Shown: positions 43,426 to 53,155, counted from the first letter of the stretch. The stretch is DNA of 64,000 nt from Geojedonia sp051814705 (GCA_051814705.1 JBPWQW010000005.1:67762-131761); one strand, 5' to 3'. Notes: generated by a model from the letters alone, not told the origin. Numbers and translations: made by a program.

Positions 43426-44052
43426 ATGAACTCCACAGCGTATAAACTAATTGAGTTTTTTATCCTTTTTATTGTATTGCCGATAAGTTTTGCTTTAGAT
43501 TACCCTTTATGGTTTAAAATGATCGTTGGTTTTGTTGGGTTTATTTACATCATTTATGTGTTATTAAAAGTTGAAAACAAAAGATTTAAAATAGCAACAG
43601 ATTTAAATTGGAAAGCATTTTGGAAATTCACATTTCTAAAATTCGTCGGGATAGCCCTATTAACTAGTTTATATGTTTGGTTATTTGACAAGGACAATTT
43701 ATTTGAGATCCTTATCAACAAGCCTAAACTGTGGTTTATTATTTTGTTTGTCTATAGTTTATTGTCGGTATATCCGCAGGAGCTTATTTATAGGACCTTT
43801 TATTTTAAGCGCTATCAAGAGTTGTATTCAAATGAGAGGTTGTTTCTATTTGTCAATGCCATTGTGTTTTCTTTAGCACATATATTTTTTATGAATGCTC
43901 TGGTCATTGTTCTTACATTTTTAGGAGGTATTTTGTTTGCCTTGACCTTCAAAAAAACCAAGTCAACGTTGTTGGTTTCTATTGAACACGCCATTTATGG
44001 GTGCTGGTTATTTACGGTGGGTATGGGAAGCATGCTTGGTTTTCCATCCTAA
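43426..44052 (+). CDS. CPBP family intramembrane protease
   Basis: A 208-residue membrane protein with six or more helices. The CPBP/CAAX-protease motifs are QELIYRTFYFKRY (in place of EExxxR, with the first Glu replaced by Gln), SLAHIFF and EHAIYGCWLF. The loss of one Glu may weaken catalysis. It begins 3 bp after the Lrp gene stop, at ATG 43426, so it is co-transcribed with the regulator, though no functional tie is evident. Confidence 0.82.
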   Translation: MNSTAYKLIEFFILFIVLPISFALDYPLWFKMIVGFVGFIYIIYVLLKVENKRFKIATDLNWKAFWKFTFLKFVGIALLTSLYVWLFDKDNLFEILINKPKLWFIILFVYSLLSVYPQELIYRTFYFKRYQELYSNERLFLFVNAIVFSLAHIFFMNALVIVLTFLGGILFALTFKKTKSTLLVSIEHAIYGCWLFTVGMGSMLGFPS

Positions 44053-44128
44053 AAATTAACATAAAGACATGTTAAACAGCAAGGTAGTTCAATAAATTAT
44101 GGGTATTTTTTCTAAAAATTAATCCATT

Positions 44129-44632
44129 ATGCAACGCAGTCAATTCATTAAATCAGCAGGAATCGCCTCTTTATTAATTCCAACAACCGCATTATTTTCT
44201 TTTAATAAATTTGAAGACGACCCTCAATTGGACAAAGCTTTAGTTGAAGAATTTGTGGGTAAATCGCATAGCAATCCAGATCGTGTTAAAGAACTTTTGG
44301 AAGCATATCCAACCTTAATCAATGCCGCACACGATTGGAAATTTGGTGATTTTGAAACTGGTTTTGGAGCCGCAAGTCATGTGGGCAATAAAGAATTGGT
44401 TCAGTATTTTTTAGATCATGGCGCTCAAGCTAATATTTTTACGGCAGCATTGTTTGGCCGAATGGATATTATTAAGCCCATGTTGGATTTTTCACCTAGT
44501 ATTCTTCATGCTAAAGGGCCACACGGCTTTACCTTATTGCATCACGCCAATAAAGGCGGTGAATATGCGCTTGAAGTTAGGGAATACCTGATGTCATTGG
44601 GTCTAAATGAAACAAAAATCCCATTGTATTAA
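44129..44632 (+). CDS. ankyrin-repeat protein, exported
   Basis: A 167-residue protein with a weak signal-like N-terminus (IKSAGIASLLIPTTALFSF) and two to three ankyrin repeats: GFGAASHVGNKELVQYFLDHGAQANIF, then TAALFGRMDIIKPMLDFSP, then HGFTLLHHANKGGEYALEVREYLMSLG. It is probably a protein-binding module of unknown partner. It lies alone between the CPBP gene and lpd. Confidence 0.82.
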   Translation: MQRSQFIKSAGIASLLIPTTALFSFNKFEDDPQLDKALVEEFVGKSHSNPDRVKELLEAYPTLINAAHDWKFGDFETGFGAASHVGNKELVQYFLDHGAQANIFTAALFGRMDIIKPMLDFSPSILHAKGPHGFTLLHHANKGGEYALEVREYLMSLGLNETKIPLY

Positions 44633-44647
44633 GTCTTGTTTTTTTTA

Positions 44648-44677
44648 TTGCCTTCCCATAAAACATTCGTATTTTTG
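44648..44677 (+). promoter_or_regulatory. promoter of lpd
   Basis: TTG at 44648-44650, exactly 19 bp spacer, TATTTTTG at 44670-44677: a full match to the Bacteroidota promoter. Transcription should start near 44683, giving a leader of about 30 nt before the ATG at 44714. Confidence 0.8.
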
Positions 44678-44713
44678 TAGTCATTTTAATAAAATTTGAT
44701 TAAACAAAATCTC

Positions 44714-46114
44714 ATGAATTCATACGATGTAGCCATTATTGGTTCTGGCCCTGGAGGGTACGTAGCCGCAATTCGTTGCGCTCAATTGGGCATGAAAACT
44801 GCCATTATAGAAAAATACTCTACCCTTGGTGGTACTTGTTTAAACGTAGGTTGTATCCCAAGTAAAGCCCTGTTGGATTCGTCCCATCATTATGAAGATG
44901 CTATCAAGCATTTTGAAGAACACGGGATTGATATTCCAGGAGAAATCAAAGTGAATTTAAAGCAAATGATTGCTCGTAAACAGGCTGTAGTAGACCAAAC
45001 CACTGGAGGTATTGATTTCCTAATGAAGAAAAACAAGATTGATGTATATGAAGGATTGGGCAGCTTTAAAGATGCTACACATATCACCATTAAAGGAAAA
45101 GAAACGACTGAAATTGAAGCTAAAAATACGATTATAGCTACTGGAAGTAAGCCTTCAAATTTACCTTTTATAACCCTTGATAAAGAGCGAGTTATCACAT
45201 CAACTGAAGCTTTAAAATTAACTGAAATCCCAAAACATTTAATCGTCATTGGAGGTGGAGTTATAGGCTTGGAACTCGGACAAGTTTACAAACGTTTAGG
45301 AGCAGAAGTTACGGTAGTTGAGTATATGGATCGTATTATCCCGACCATGGATTCAGGCTTGTCTAAGGAATTAAATAAAGTGTTGAAGAAACAAAAGTTC
45401 AACATCAATATCTCACATAAAGTAAAATCTGTTGAACGAAAAGGGAAAGAAGTCATTGTAAAAGCTGATGATAAAAAAGGCAACGAAGTTACCTTTACTG
45501 GCGATTATTGTTTAGTTTCTGTAGGGCGTCGTCCGTATACAGATGGATTAAATGCTGAGGCAGCGGGAGTAAAGCTTACCGATAGAGGACAAATAGAAGT
45601 CAATGACCATTTACAAACGTCTGCTAAAAATATCTATGCCATTGGCGATGTGGTCAAAGGTGCGATGTTGGCCCATAAAGCAGAAGAAGAAGGTGTATTT
45701 GTTGCTGAAACGTTAGCAGGACAAAAACCCCATGTGAATTATAATTTAATACCAGGCGTCGTTTACACTTGGCCTGAAGTAGCCAGTGTTGGTAAAACCG
45801 AAGAAGCTTTAAAAGAAGCTGGAGTTGAATACAAAACAGGGTCATTCCCGATGCGTGCTTTAGGAAGAAGTAGAGCCAGTATGGACTTGGATGGTTTTGT
45901 AAAAATATTGGCCGATAAAACCACTGATGAAATTTTAGGCGTCCACATGATTGGTGCCCGTGCCGCCGATATGATAGCTGAAGCAGTCGTAGCTATGGAA
46001 TATCGTGCTTCAGCTGAAGACGTTGCACGTATGTCACACGCACATCCAACCTTCACTGAAGCGATTAAAGAAGCGGCATTAGCGGCAACTGCAGATAGGG
46101 CACTTCATATTTAG
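44714..46114 (+). CDS. lpdA: dihydrolipoyl dehydrogenase
   Basis: A 466-residue FAD enzyme that reoxidises lipoyl groups of 2-oxoacid dehydrogenases and the glycine cleavage system. It has FAD-binding GSGPGGYVAA, the redox disulfide GGTCLNVGCIPS (Cys42, Cys47), NAD-binding GGGVIGLELG, and the C-terminal His-Glu pair in HAHPTFTEAIKEA. The start is ATG 44714 rather than the in-frame TTG at 44696, supported by the promoter position and the usual NSYDVAIIG start. No E1 or E2 genes are adjacent. Confidence 0.96.
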   Translation: MNSYDVAIIGSGPGGYVAAIRCAQLGMKTAIIEKYSTLGGTCLNVGCIPSKALLDSSHHYEDAIKHFEEHGIDIPGEIKVNLKQMIARKQAVVDQTTGGIDFLMKKNKIDVYEGLGSFKDATHITIKGKETTEIEAKNTIIATGSKPSNLPFITLDKERVITSTEALKLTEIPKHLIVIGGGVIGLELGQVYKRLGAEVTVVEYMDRIIPTMDSGLSKELNKVLKKQKFNINISHKVKSVERKGKEVIVKADDKKGNEVTFTGDYCLVSVGRRPYTDGLNAEAAGVKLTDRGQIEVNDHLQTSAKNIYAIGDVVKGAMLAHKAEEEGVFVAETLAGQKPHVNYNLIPGVVYTWPEVASVGKTEEALKEAGVEYKTGSFPMRALGRSRASMDLDGFVKILADKTTDEILGVHMIGARAADMIAEAVVAMEYRASAEDVARMSHAHPTFTEAIKEAALAATADRALHI

Positions 46115-46129
46115 TTTATTATGGACTAG

Positions 46130-46190
46130 GTTGAATCTTCGATTTTCTGCGTGGTCAGAGAGCGTAGCCGAACTGAGGCAGGAATCTCAT
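46130..46190. repeat. dispersed intergenic repeat, copy 1
   Basis: Contains GGTCAG, CGAACT, AGGC and GGAA blocks in the same order and spacing as 53095-53152. Both copies lie directly downstream of a gene and are much diverged. Confidence 0.5.
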
Positions 46191-46200
46191 TATAAATAGA

Positions 46201-46230
46201 AAAGCAAACCATTTGGTTTGCTTTTTTTTT
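46201..46230. terminator. bidirectional terminator after lpd
   Basis: AAAGCAAACC and GGTTTGCTTT form a perfect hairpin followed by a run of T residues, between convergent genes. Confidence 0.92.
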
Positions 46231-46273
46231 GTTCACTTTTGAATCCTAGAGGGCTTAAAAATTTATATTGAAC

Positions 46274-47053
46274 TCAAAACAGTTCGTTCAACGTTTTTGC
46301 TAATCTGATTCCTGCAATTTGCATTTGTTTTCTCGCTACATTTAAAAATTTATAGGAGTACTCATATCTTAAATTATCGCCTTCAGAAGATGAAGCATAG
46401 ACTTGACGAGTAAGTTTATGCGTATCGTTAACCCAATCGATAACGGTACCTTTTTCTAACTCTTGAATTTGTTCTTTGGTTAAATAGTCCGCATTTTGTG
46501 CCAACTCGGTATAGCTCATGCCATAATCATCAATCATTTTACTATCCCAAATCGAATGCAAATTGGTGTCTTTATAAAACCACTTCACTTTAAAATCGTT
46601 TCCACCTTTATCCTCTTCAAGCCCAACATGCATGGGTTGATGTAAATCGCCAATAAGGTGTATTAAGAGCCTTAAATAAAAAGCTTTATCCTTATCAGAA
46701 GCATTTTTATCTAAAATCACAGATTTACAATAGGCAATCCCTGAAACCAAATCGCCTTTAGGGTTTTGTTTAGAAGCATCGTAATCAGCATCCAAGGGCA
46801 TGTTAATGTAATGCCAAGTGTAATATTTGTTATAACGTTTATCAGACTTAATTTCATCACCAAAAGTCGATGCCAATGCCAAAGATTCACCGTTTAGAAG
46901 TTTCTTAATTTCACGTTTTGCTTTGGAAGTAAGGTGTTTGCTTGCAATTTCACCTACTGTGCGATGCCCTGTTGGTCCCCATTTTACACCAGCGTTTGTA
47001 GTGGTTATAAGGAAAAGACTTAAAACAAGCGTGCTTAAAAAATGAATCTTCAT
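46274..47053 (-). CDS. S1/P1 nuclease
   Basis: A 259-residue secreted zinc-dependent nuclease that degrades single-stranded nucleic acids or 3'-nucleotides. A signal peptide ends at about NAG. The mature start then has WGPTGHRTVGEIA, whose Trp and His bind the zinc cluster. Further zinc-site motifs are YYTWHYINMPLD, LLIHLIGDLHQPMHVG and LHSIWDSKMID. Length and motif order are normal. It may supply nucleotides to the nucleoside and base catabolic genes in this window, though it is not linked to them by operon. Confidence 0.92.
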   Translation of the reverse strand: MKIHFLSTLVLSLFLITTTNAGVKWGPTGHRTVGEIASKHLTSKAKREIKKLLNGESLALASTFGDEIKSDKRYNKYYTWHYINMPLDADYDASKQNPKGDLVSGIAYCKSVILDKNASDKDKAFYLRLLIHLIGDLHQPMHVGLEEDKGGNDFKVKWFYKDTNLHSIWDSKMIDDYGMSYTELAQNADYLTKEQIQELEKGTVIDWVNDTHKLTRQVYASSSEGDNLRYEYSYKFLNVARKQMQIAGIRLAKTLNELF

Positions 47054-47154
47054 AGGTATATTGTAATTAAAAAAAGGAATAATAGTCCGTAAATATCGGT
47101 ATTATTCCTAATTACTACAATGATTAAATCTTCGATTATTGAATCTACTTAAAA

Positions 47155-48858
47155 TTAAAGTTTTACATCGGCATAAGCCCAGGATTTTTCAAATAGTGCT
47201 TTTGTTTTTTTAAAGTTTTTATCATCCTTCAATTTTTCATAGGCCATCATTAAACCATGATAAGCCCAACCATTTTTTGGTAAGCGTTTGAGATCTTCAG
47301 TATAAGTGACAATCGCTTCTTTATAATGTCCAGTTTCAATTTCTATAGCTCCCAAATGCTGTCTTATGGAGAAAAACCAATCAGGTGGCTCGTTATAGTT
47401 TAGAGCATCTTCCATAGCTATGGCCTCTTTTAAAAGACTAATACTGTCTTCAAATTTTCTTTCCTTTGCCAAGATTTCAGCATTCAAAACCTTTTGGGCA
47501 ATGCGTACCAATTCATACACCGAATTGATATCCCAAATAGTAATGTCTTTCAAACTTTCATCTTTTTCCAATAATTCAAGTTGGGTCAATTCGGTCTTAG
47601 CCTGATCTAAATTGCCTTTACCCAAATGGGCCATGCCTTCGGCATAATGTCTTACAGCCTTTGGATATTGTAAGTCATAGGTTTTTAGATTCATCTTGAG
47701 AATATCGTCCCATTTTTTGAATTTTACAGCGACGTAATATGGAATCGTGTAATAGTGCTGTAAGGTGCCCCAACCGGCTTGTTTCATGATATCAGGATGA
47801 ACATGTTCTGAAACTTTGTTAGCACCAATCATGGCCCAATGGTTATTTCCCTCTAAAGTTGCCGTTGCCGCCATAAAATGAAAATTATGTGGATAATAGG
47901 CTAGAGGATAAGCCCCCTGTGCATGACATGAAGCGACATAGGTACTATCGGCTTTTACGGCAGCAATATTTGATAAAGTTCCTTTGTGATATTCTCCCAT
48001 TCTAATATAAGTATGTGATGGCATATGCAACAAATGACCAGAGCCGGAAACCAAACCCTCATCAAAAAGTTTAGCAGAAGCGTTGGAACGTTCAGGAGTG
48101 TTTGAAGCTTCAACAGCGTGAATATAAAAATGATGCGCGCCAGGATGTTTTGGGTGCTTTTTAATTAAGGATTCTAACAGAGTGACAATTTCCACGGTCC
48201 AAGGTTTTTCAGTGCCATCTTTTTCATTGAGATCCCAAGGATGCAAGTTCATTAACGATTCGGCATACAAAGCACTGATTTCGGTATCATCCGGATATTT
48301 TTTATACAGTTGTTTCATAGCAACAGAATAGGCTTGATCTAAATCTCTTCTATCTACTGGTGGTTCGGCTGTATAACGTTTTGCCATGGCATCAATACAT
48401 TCTTGTTCTTTTTTGGTAACAGTACTGGATAACTTTTTGGCTTTTTGAATAGCTTCAAAGGCTCTTTGGTAATTATCATCTTCCATACCAGCATTGTAAT
48501 TTGGTCCCAATACATAAGCGTAGCCCCAATAGGCCATGGCACAACTAGGATCCAATTTTGTAGCATAATAAAACGAACGCGCAGCTTCAGCATGATTAAA
48601 GGCATAGGCTAGTGCCATTCCTTGGTTAAAGTAACGCTGCACTAAAGTATCTTGTGTTGTAATGGGATAATCAATGGCTTCATAACCTTTCAAAAGAGGC
48701 GCAATATGGTCTTCCTGATACCAAGCGGCATCGGTGACTGGAGGTACACAACTATAATTGGATTTGGCTGGCTCTTGGGTAATGGTGGGGGTTTTGTCCG
48801 TTTTACAGGATAAAAATACCAAGCACAACACTATTACCGATAAAACTAATGGTTTCAT
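47155..48858 (-). CDS. TPR-repeat lipoprotein
   Basis: A 567-residue predicted lipoprotein (FLSC, Cys about 17 from the chosen start). TPR-like helical pairs appear in two regions: about 50-150 (YFNQGMALAYAFNHAEAARSFYYATKLDPSCAMAYWGYAYV) and the last 150 residues (HYAEGMAHLGKGNLDQAKTELTQLELLEK and ending WAYHGLMMAYEKLKDDK). The ATG at 48858 gives a proper lipoprotein signal; an in-frame ATG 11 codons upstream would hide it. Function unknown. The helicase gene upstream on the same strand is 57 bp away. Confidence 0.85.
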   Translation of the reverse strand: MKPLVLSVIVLCLVFLSCKTDKTPTITQEPAKSNYSCVPPVTDAAWYQEDHIAPLLKGYEAIDYPITTQDTLVQRYFNQGMALAYAFNHAEAARSFYYATKLDPSCAMAYWGYAYVLGPNYNAGMEDDNYQRAFEAIQKAKKLSSTVTKKEQECIDAMAKRYTAEPPVDRRDLDQAYSVAMKQLYKKYPDDTEISALYAESLMNLHPWDLNEKDGTEKPWTVEIVTLLESLIKKHPKHPGAHHFYIHAVEASNTPERSNASAKLFDEGLVSGSGHLLHMPSHTYIRMGEYHKGTLSNIAAVKADSTYVASCHAQGAYPLAYYPHNFHFMAATATLEGNNHWAMIGANKVSEHVHPDIMKQAGWGTLQHYYTIPYYVAVKFKKWDDILKMNLKTYDLQYPKAVRHYAEGMAHLGKGNLDQAKTELTQLELLEKDESLKDITIWDINSVYELVRIAQKVLNAEILAKERKFEDSISLLKEAIAMEDALNYNEPPDWFFSIRQHLGAIEIETGHYKEAIVTYTEDLKRLPKNGWAYHGLMMAYEKLKDDKNFKKTKALFEKSWAYADVKL

Positions 48859-48915
48859 AGCATTAAGAGATTGATTGTTAGAATTGTACAAGGACTTAAA
48901 GCTACAATAAAAATG

Positions 48916-50265
48916 CTATTTTTTCTTATTCCGTCTATTAAAATTTTTATCCCCTCGAGTTTTGGGTTTAGAGTACTTTTTAGCAATCTCTCTGCGGTAT
49001 GAACCTCCTAAATTTTCCTTTTTGTTTTTGTCCTTCTTTTCATGAAAAGCGTCACCAAGCGTTGTCTTTTTTCGTTTTATAGGATTATTGGGTTCTTGTG
49101 TTTGTGGACGTTCTTCTTCAATCAATTCTTTGGAAACCGTTACACCTTCCGGAAAGGGCATCAAGGGAATCTCCAAATTCATATACGCTTCAATGGCTTG
49201 TATGGCTTCCAACTCTTTTTCAGTAGAAAAGGCAATGGTATGGCCTTGTTTTTCGGCACGTCCCGTTCTGCCTATACGGTGCATATAATTTTCGGGGTAG
49301 TTGGGCGTATCAAAATTGATGACATGACTTATATTGTCAATATCCAATCCTCGTGCCATCACATCAGTTGCAATCAACATGCGATGTTTTCCATTTTCAA
49401 AATTTTCTATGCTTCGCAGCCTGTAATTTTGGGTTTTATTGGAGTGGATGACACAACATTCTCCTTGAAATTCAACTTCTAGCTGATCAAACAAACGGTC
49501 TGCCATTTTTTTGTAAGCCACAAAAATGAGCACTTTGCTAAAGGTGTCTTTATCACTCAACAACTGATTGAGCAGATTGACTTTGGTATAAAAATTAGGT
49601 ACTTCATAACGTTCTTGACCGATATTTTCCAAGGGTGTTCCAGAAACAGCGATGGTGATTTTTTCAGGAGCAACAAAAAATTCGGTAATCAGTTCATCGA
49701 CATCTTCAGTCATGGTTGCCGAAAACATAATGTTTTGTCGACGCTCAGGCAAAATATCAAAAATGTTCATCAACTGGTGTCTAAAGCCCAAATCGAGCAT
49801 GACATCCACCTCGTCGATGACAAGCGTTTGAATGGATTTTAATTTCAGTACATGGCTCACCGCCAAATCGTACAAACGCCCCGGGGTGGCTACAATAATA
49901 TCTTGTCCTTGTGCTACATCCTGTTTTTGGGTGTTGATATTGACTCCACCATATACCCCAAGTACGCGATTATTAATGTATTTTGAGAGTTTCTCAATTT
50001 CTTCAACCACCTGTACCACCAATTCGCGAGTGGGTACTAAAACCAAAACTCTAGGATTGTCCTGTTTTGAAAATTTTAGGTTTTTAAGAATCGGCAACAT
50101 ATAGGCAAAGGTCTTTCCGGTACCCGTTTGGGCTATACCAACAACATCTTTACCTGATGCGATCACATTAAACGCTTGCTCCTGAATGGGAGTTGCCTGC
50201 GTAAAGCCCAGATCGTCAAGGGCATTGTATAAAGGCGTATTAAGATTTAAATCTTGAAAACTCAC
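48916..50265 (-). CDS. DEAD-box RNA helicase (DEVD variant)
   Basis: A roughly 449-residue ATP-dependent RNA helicase. Q-motif ATPIQEQ, Walker A AQTGTGKT, box II VIDEVD (DEVD instead of DEAD), SAT in FSATM and HRIGRTGR are present, followed by a basic, Lys-rich tail typical of RNA-binding members. I choose the GTG at 50265 (MSFQDLNLNTPL). The in-frame TTG at 50286 lies within a promoter-like TACCTTTG (50291-50284) and so should be upstream of the transcript. Divergent from the pabB-like gene (101-bp gap). Confidence 0.92.
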   Translation of the reverse strand: MSFQDLNLNTPLYNALDDLGFTQATPIQEQAFNVIASGKDVVGIAQTGTGKTFAYMLPILKNLKFSKQDNPRVLVLVPTRELVVQVVEEIEKLSKYINNRVLGVYGGVNINTQKQDVAQGQDIIVATPGRLYDLAVSHVLKLKSIQTLVIDEVDVMLDLGFRHQLMNIFDILPERRQNIMFSATMTEDVDELITEFFVAPEKITIAVSGTPLENIGQERYEVPNFYTKVNLLNQLLSDKDTFSKVLIFVAYKKMADRLFDQLEVEFQGECCVIHSNKTQNYRLRSIENFENGKHRMLIATDVMARGLDIDNISHVINFDTPNYPENYMHRIGRTGRAEKQGHTIAFSTEKELEAIQAIEAYMNLEIPLMPFPEGVTVSKELIEEERPQTQEPNNPIKRKKTTLGDAFHEKKDKNKKENLGGSYRREIAKKYSKPKTRGDKNFNRRNKKK

Positions 50266-50283
50266 TGTGGTGATTTTAGTTTG

Positions 50284-50291
50284 CAAAGGTA
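50284..50291 (-). promoter_or_regulatory. -7 element of helicase gene
   Basis: TACCTTTG on the minus strand. It includes a TTG that would otherwise look like a start codon, and so decides the start in favour of GTG 50265. Confidence 0.55.
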
Positions 50292-50366
50292 GTAGATTAA
50301 ATTTGAATTGAGAGGGTTGCTATTACGTACTTAATTGCTGTAATTTGCAGTCCATATTTTTTCGAG

Positions 50367-51668
50367 TTGAGAACGCTACAAACACATATAATTTCAGACC
50401 TTAAAAACTTTAAAGACCAATTGTTGATTTGGAGTCAGCAGTTTAACGAAGTGGTTTGGCTGGATTCCAACGATTCCAATCAAGATCGATCCAGTTATGA
50501 TACGATCTTGGCTATAGATGCCCATACTAGTTTACAAACTTCATATCACAATGCTTTTGAGCAGTTAAGGGATTACCAAACTCAAATTCAAGATTGGATT
50601 TTTGGTTACTTAACTTATGATTTAAAAAATGATTTGGAAGATTTGATTTCTGAAAATTTTGATGGTTTAGAATTTCCAGATTTGTTTTTCTTTCAGCCTA
50701 AAAAATTGTTTTTAATAAAAGGAAACACGGTTGAAATTCAATATTTAAACGGTGTTGAAAGCGATTTTGAAAGCGATATAAAGGCGATTCAACACGTAGA
50801 CACACACACGCATCCTCTACAAATAGAAGGCATCAAAATCAAACTCCGCATACGTAAAGATGCCTATTTAGAAAAAGTAAGGACCATGCTTGGGCATATT
50901 TACCGTGGTGATATCTATGAGGCCAATTTTTGTCAGGAATACTATGCAGAAGACGTGGCAATTAATCCCTTGGAAACCTATCAAAAACTCAATAACATTT
51001 CAAAACCACCATTTGCAACTTTTTTAAAGATTAACAATAGGTATTTACTTTCGGCATCACCAGAACGGTATTTGAAAAAAGAGGGTCAAACCATAACCTC
51101 GCAACCCATAAAAGGTACAGCGAAACGATCAAAAAACAAATTGGAGGATGAACGCTTAAAAACACACCTTCAAAACGATGGGAAGGAGCGTAGTGAAAAT
51201 ATTATGATTGTGGATTTGGTGCGTAACGATTTGTCTTACACGGCTATTAAAGGAAGTGTCAAAATAGAGGAATTATGCGGGATTTATACTTTTGCACAAG
51301 TGCATCAAATGATCTCAACGGTGACTTCAAAAATCGATAAAAGCACCCATCCTGTAGAGGTGATTAAAACCACCTTTCCAATGGGAAGTATGACCGGTGC
51401 TCCAAAAATTTCGGCTATGAAGATTATTGAGACTTTAGAAGAAACCAAAAGGGGACTGTATTCGGGAGCTGTTGGCTATTTTACACCAAGCGGAGATTTC
51501 GATTTTAATGTGGTTATTCGCAGTATTCTATACAATGAAGAAAAACGGTATGTGTCCTATTCGGTTGGAAGTGCCATTACCGCTAAAAGCGATCCGATAA
51601 AGGAATATGAGGAATGTTTGGTAAAAGCAAAGGCGATGCGGGAAGTTCTTGAAAACAGTATTCAGTAA
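50367..51668 (+). CDS. pabB: chorismate-binding enzyme, aminodeoxychorismate synthase component I-like
   Basis: A 433-residue member of the anthranilate synthase I / PabB family. The chorismate-binding C-terminal domain has GDIYEANFCQEY, SASPERYL, ITSQPIKGTAKR, ENIMIVDLVRNDL and TTFPMGSMTGAPKISAM. The PIKGT motif, where PabB forms a covalent Lys adduct, favours PabB over TrpE (PIAGT). It would make aminodeoxychorismate for folate. The start is TTG, with no ATG nearby in frame. No trp genes are nearby, which also favours PabB. tilS follows 88 bp downstream. Confidence 0.88.
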   Translation: MRTLQTHIISDLKNFKDQLLIWSQQFNEVVWLDSNDSNQDRSSYDTILAIDAHTSLQTSYHNAFEQLRDYQTQIQDWIFGYLTYDLKNDLEDLISENFDGLEFPDLFFFQPKKLFLIKGNTVEIQYLNGVESDFESDIKAIQHVDTHTHPLQIEGIKIKLRIRKDAYLEKVRTMLGHIYRGDIYEANFCQEYYAEDVAINPLETYQKLNNISKPPFATFLKINNRYLLSASPERYLKKEGQTITSQPIKGTAKRSKNKLEDERLKTHLQNDGKERSENIMIVDLVRNDLSYTAIKGSVKIEELCGIYTFAQVHQMISTVTSKIDKSTHPVEVIKTTFPMGSMTGAPKISAMKIIETLEETKRGLYSGAVGYFTPSGDFDFNVVIRSILYNEEKRYVSYSVGSAITAKSDPIKEYEECLVKAKAMREVLENSIQ

Positions 51669-51695
51669 GCAGTCGCAGTAATCAGATTTCCGTTT

Positions 51696-51731
51696 TTGCG
51701 CCTTTTCGTAAATAAACATTGCGCCTTTTCG
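51696..51731 (+). repeat. 13-bp direct repeat upstream of tilS
   Basis: TTGCGCCTTTTCG occurs at 51696-51708 and 51719-51731, a 23-bp period (about two helical turns), directly upstream of a TAATTTTG -7 element (51745-51752). Confidence 0.8.
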
Positions 51732-51756
51732 AGAGAAAAAACACTAATTTTGAAAA

Positions 51757-53064
51757 ATGCTTAAAAATTTTGAAAATCATATCAATCTAAATTTTCCTTT
51801 TTTAATTAAAGGGAAGGCTCTTATTGCCATTTCTGGAGGATTGGATAGTGTGGTGTTAGTTCATTTATGCCATAAGTTTCAGCTCAATTTTGCTTTGGCT
51901 CACTGTAATTTTAATTTGCGAGGAGAAGAAAGTGATGCTGATGAAGATTTTGTCTTGCAATTGGCGGAAGATTTAGAGGTTGAGGTCTTTATCGAGAGTT
52001 TTGATACCAAAGCCTTTGCTAATAAACATCAGATTTCTATTCAAATGGCGGCACGTGAGTTGCGGTACAATTGGTTTCAGGATTTAGCAGAACAACTCCA
52101 TTTTGATCATATTTTGACGGCTCACCATGCCGATGATAACTTGGAAACCTTTCTCATCAACCTATCCAGAGGAAGCGGACTGGAAGGATTAACTGGAATT
52201 CCTGAAGTCAATGATTACATTTTAAGACCCTTATTGCCATTTTCGAGACAGGATATTGAAACTTATGCAAAAGAGAATAAACTTACCTGGCGAGAAGACA
52301 GTAGCAATGCTTCTACCAAATATCTGCGCAATAAACTAAGACATAAGGTGATTCCAATTTTAAAGGAAATCAATCCACAGTTGTTACAGAACTTTAATAA
52401 AACCCTATCATTTTTAAAGGATAGTAATGAAATTGTTGAAGATCGCATTACAAACGTTCAGAAAAAAGTAGTGTCTATTGAAGGCGATTTGGTAAAATTG
52501 GATATTAAAAAACTTTTAAAATTATCCAACCCCAAAGCCTATTTATATCAATTGCTAAAGGATTTTAAGTTCACCGAATGGGACGATGTTACGGATTTAT
52601 TACGGGCACAATCAGGCAAACAAGTTTTTTCAGAAACACACCGATTGCTAAAGGATAGAGAATCATTGATTCTATCCGAAAGCGTATCAAATGACATCTT
52701 AGCAATTCATATTTCGGAGCAAGAAAACCAAATTAAAACTCCGCTTGGCACTTTAAATTTTAAAACAGTTAAGCACATATCAAAATCAAACGCATCGACC
52801 ATTTATGTGGATGCTGAAACACTAAAATTTCCATTGACTTTTCGGACTTGGCAAGAAGGTGATTATTTTTATCCTTTCGGAATGAAAGGCAAAAAGAAAC
52901 TGAGCAAGTATTTTAAAGATGAAAAATTGTCGTTGATTGATAAAGAACACATTTGGTTATTGTGTTCAGAAAATGAAATTGTCTGGATTGTTGGAAAACG
53001 GGCAGATGACCGTTTTAAAATTGTTGAAGACACAAAAAGAATCCTAAAAATTGAATTGGAATGA
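51757..53064 (+). CDS. tilS: tRNA(Ile)-lysidine synthase
   Basis: A 435-residue enzyme that attaches lysine to C34 of the AUA-reading tRNA-Ile, essential for decoding AUA. The N-terminal PP-loop ATP site is SGGLDS (26-31); LAHCNFNLRGEESDADEDF and LTAHHADDNLETFL are typical. The C-terminal TilS domain has FRTWQEGDYFYPFGMKGKKKLSKYFKDEKL. Full length. The -7 element is only 4 bp from the ATG, so the mRNA may be nearly leaderless, or the gene may instead be read through from pabB. Confidence 0.95.
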   Translation: MLKNFENHINLNFPFLIKGKALIAISGGLDSVVLVHLCHKFQLNFALAHCNFNLRGEESDADEDFVLQLAEDLEVEVFIESFDTKAFANKHQISIQMAARELRYNWFQDLAEQLHFDHILTAHHADDNLETFLINLSRGSGLEGLTGIPEVNDYILRPLLPFSRQDIETYAKENKLTWREDSSNASTKYLRNKLRHKVIPILKEINPQLLQNFNKTLSFLKDSNEIVEDRITNVQKKVVSIEGDLVKLDIKKLLKLSNPKAYLYQLLKDFKFTEWDDVTDLLRAQSGKQVFSETHRLLKDRESLILSESVSNDILAIHISEQENQIKTPLGTLNFKTVKHISKSNASTIYVDAETLKFPLTFRTWQEGDYFYPFGMKGKKKLSKYFKDEKLSLIDKEHIWLLCSENEIVWIVGKRADDRFKIVEDTKRILKIELE

Positions 53065-53094
53065 GATGTCATTCTGAACAAAGTGAAGAATCTC

Positions 53095-53155
53095 GTAATT
53101 TTGTACTTCCTGTGCGGTCAGTGAACGAATTCGAACTAAAGGCGGGAAATCAAAG
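53095..53155. repeat. dispersed intergenic repeat, copy 2
   Basis: GGTCAG, CGAACT, AAGGC and GGAAA blocks in the same order as at 46130-46190, directly downstream of tilS. Confidence 0.5.
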
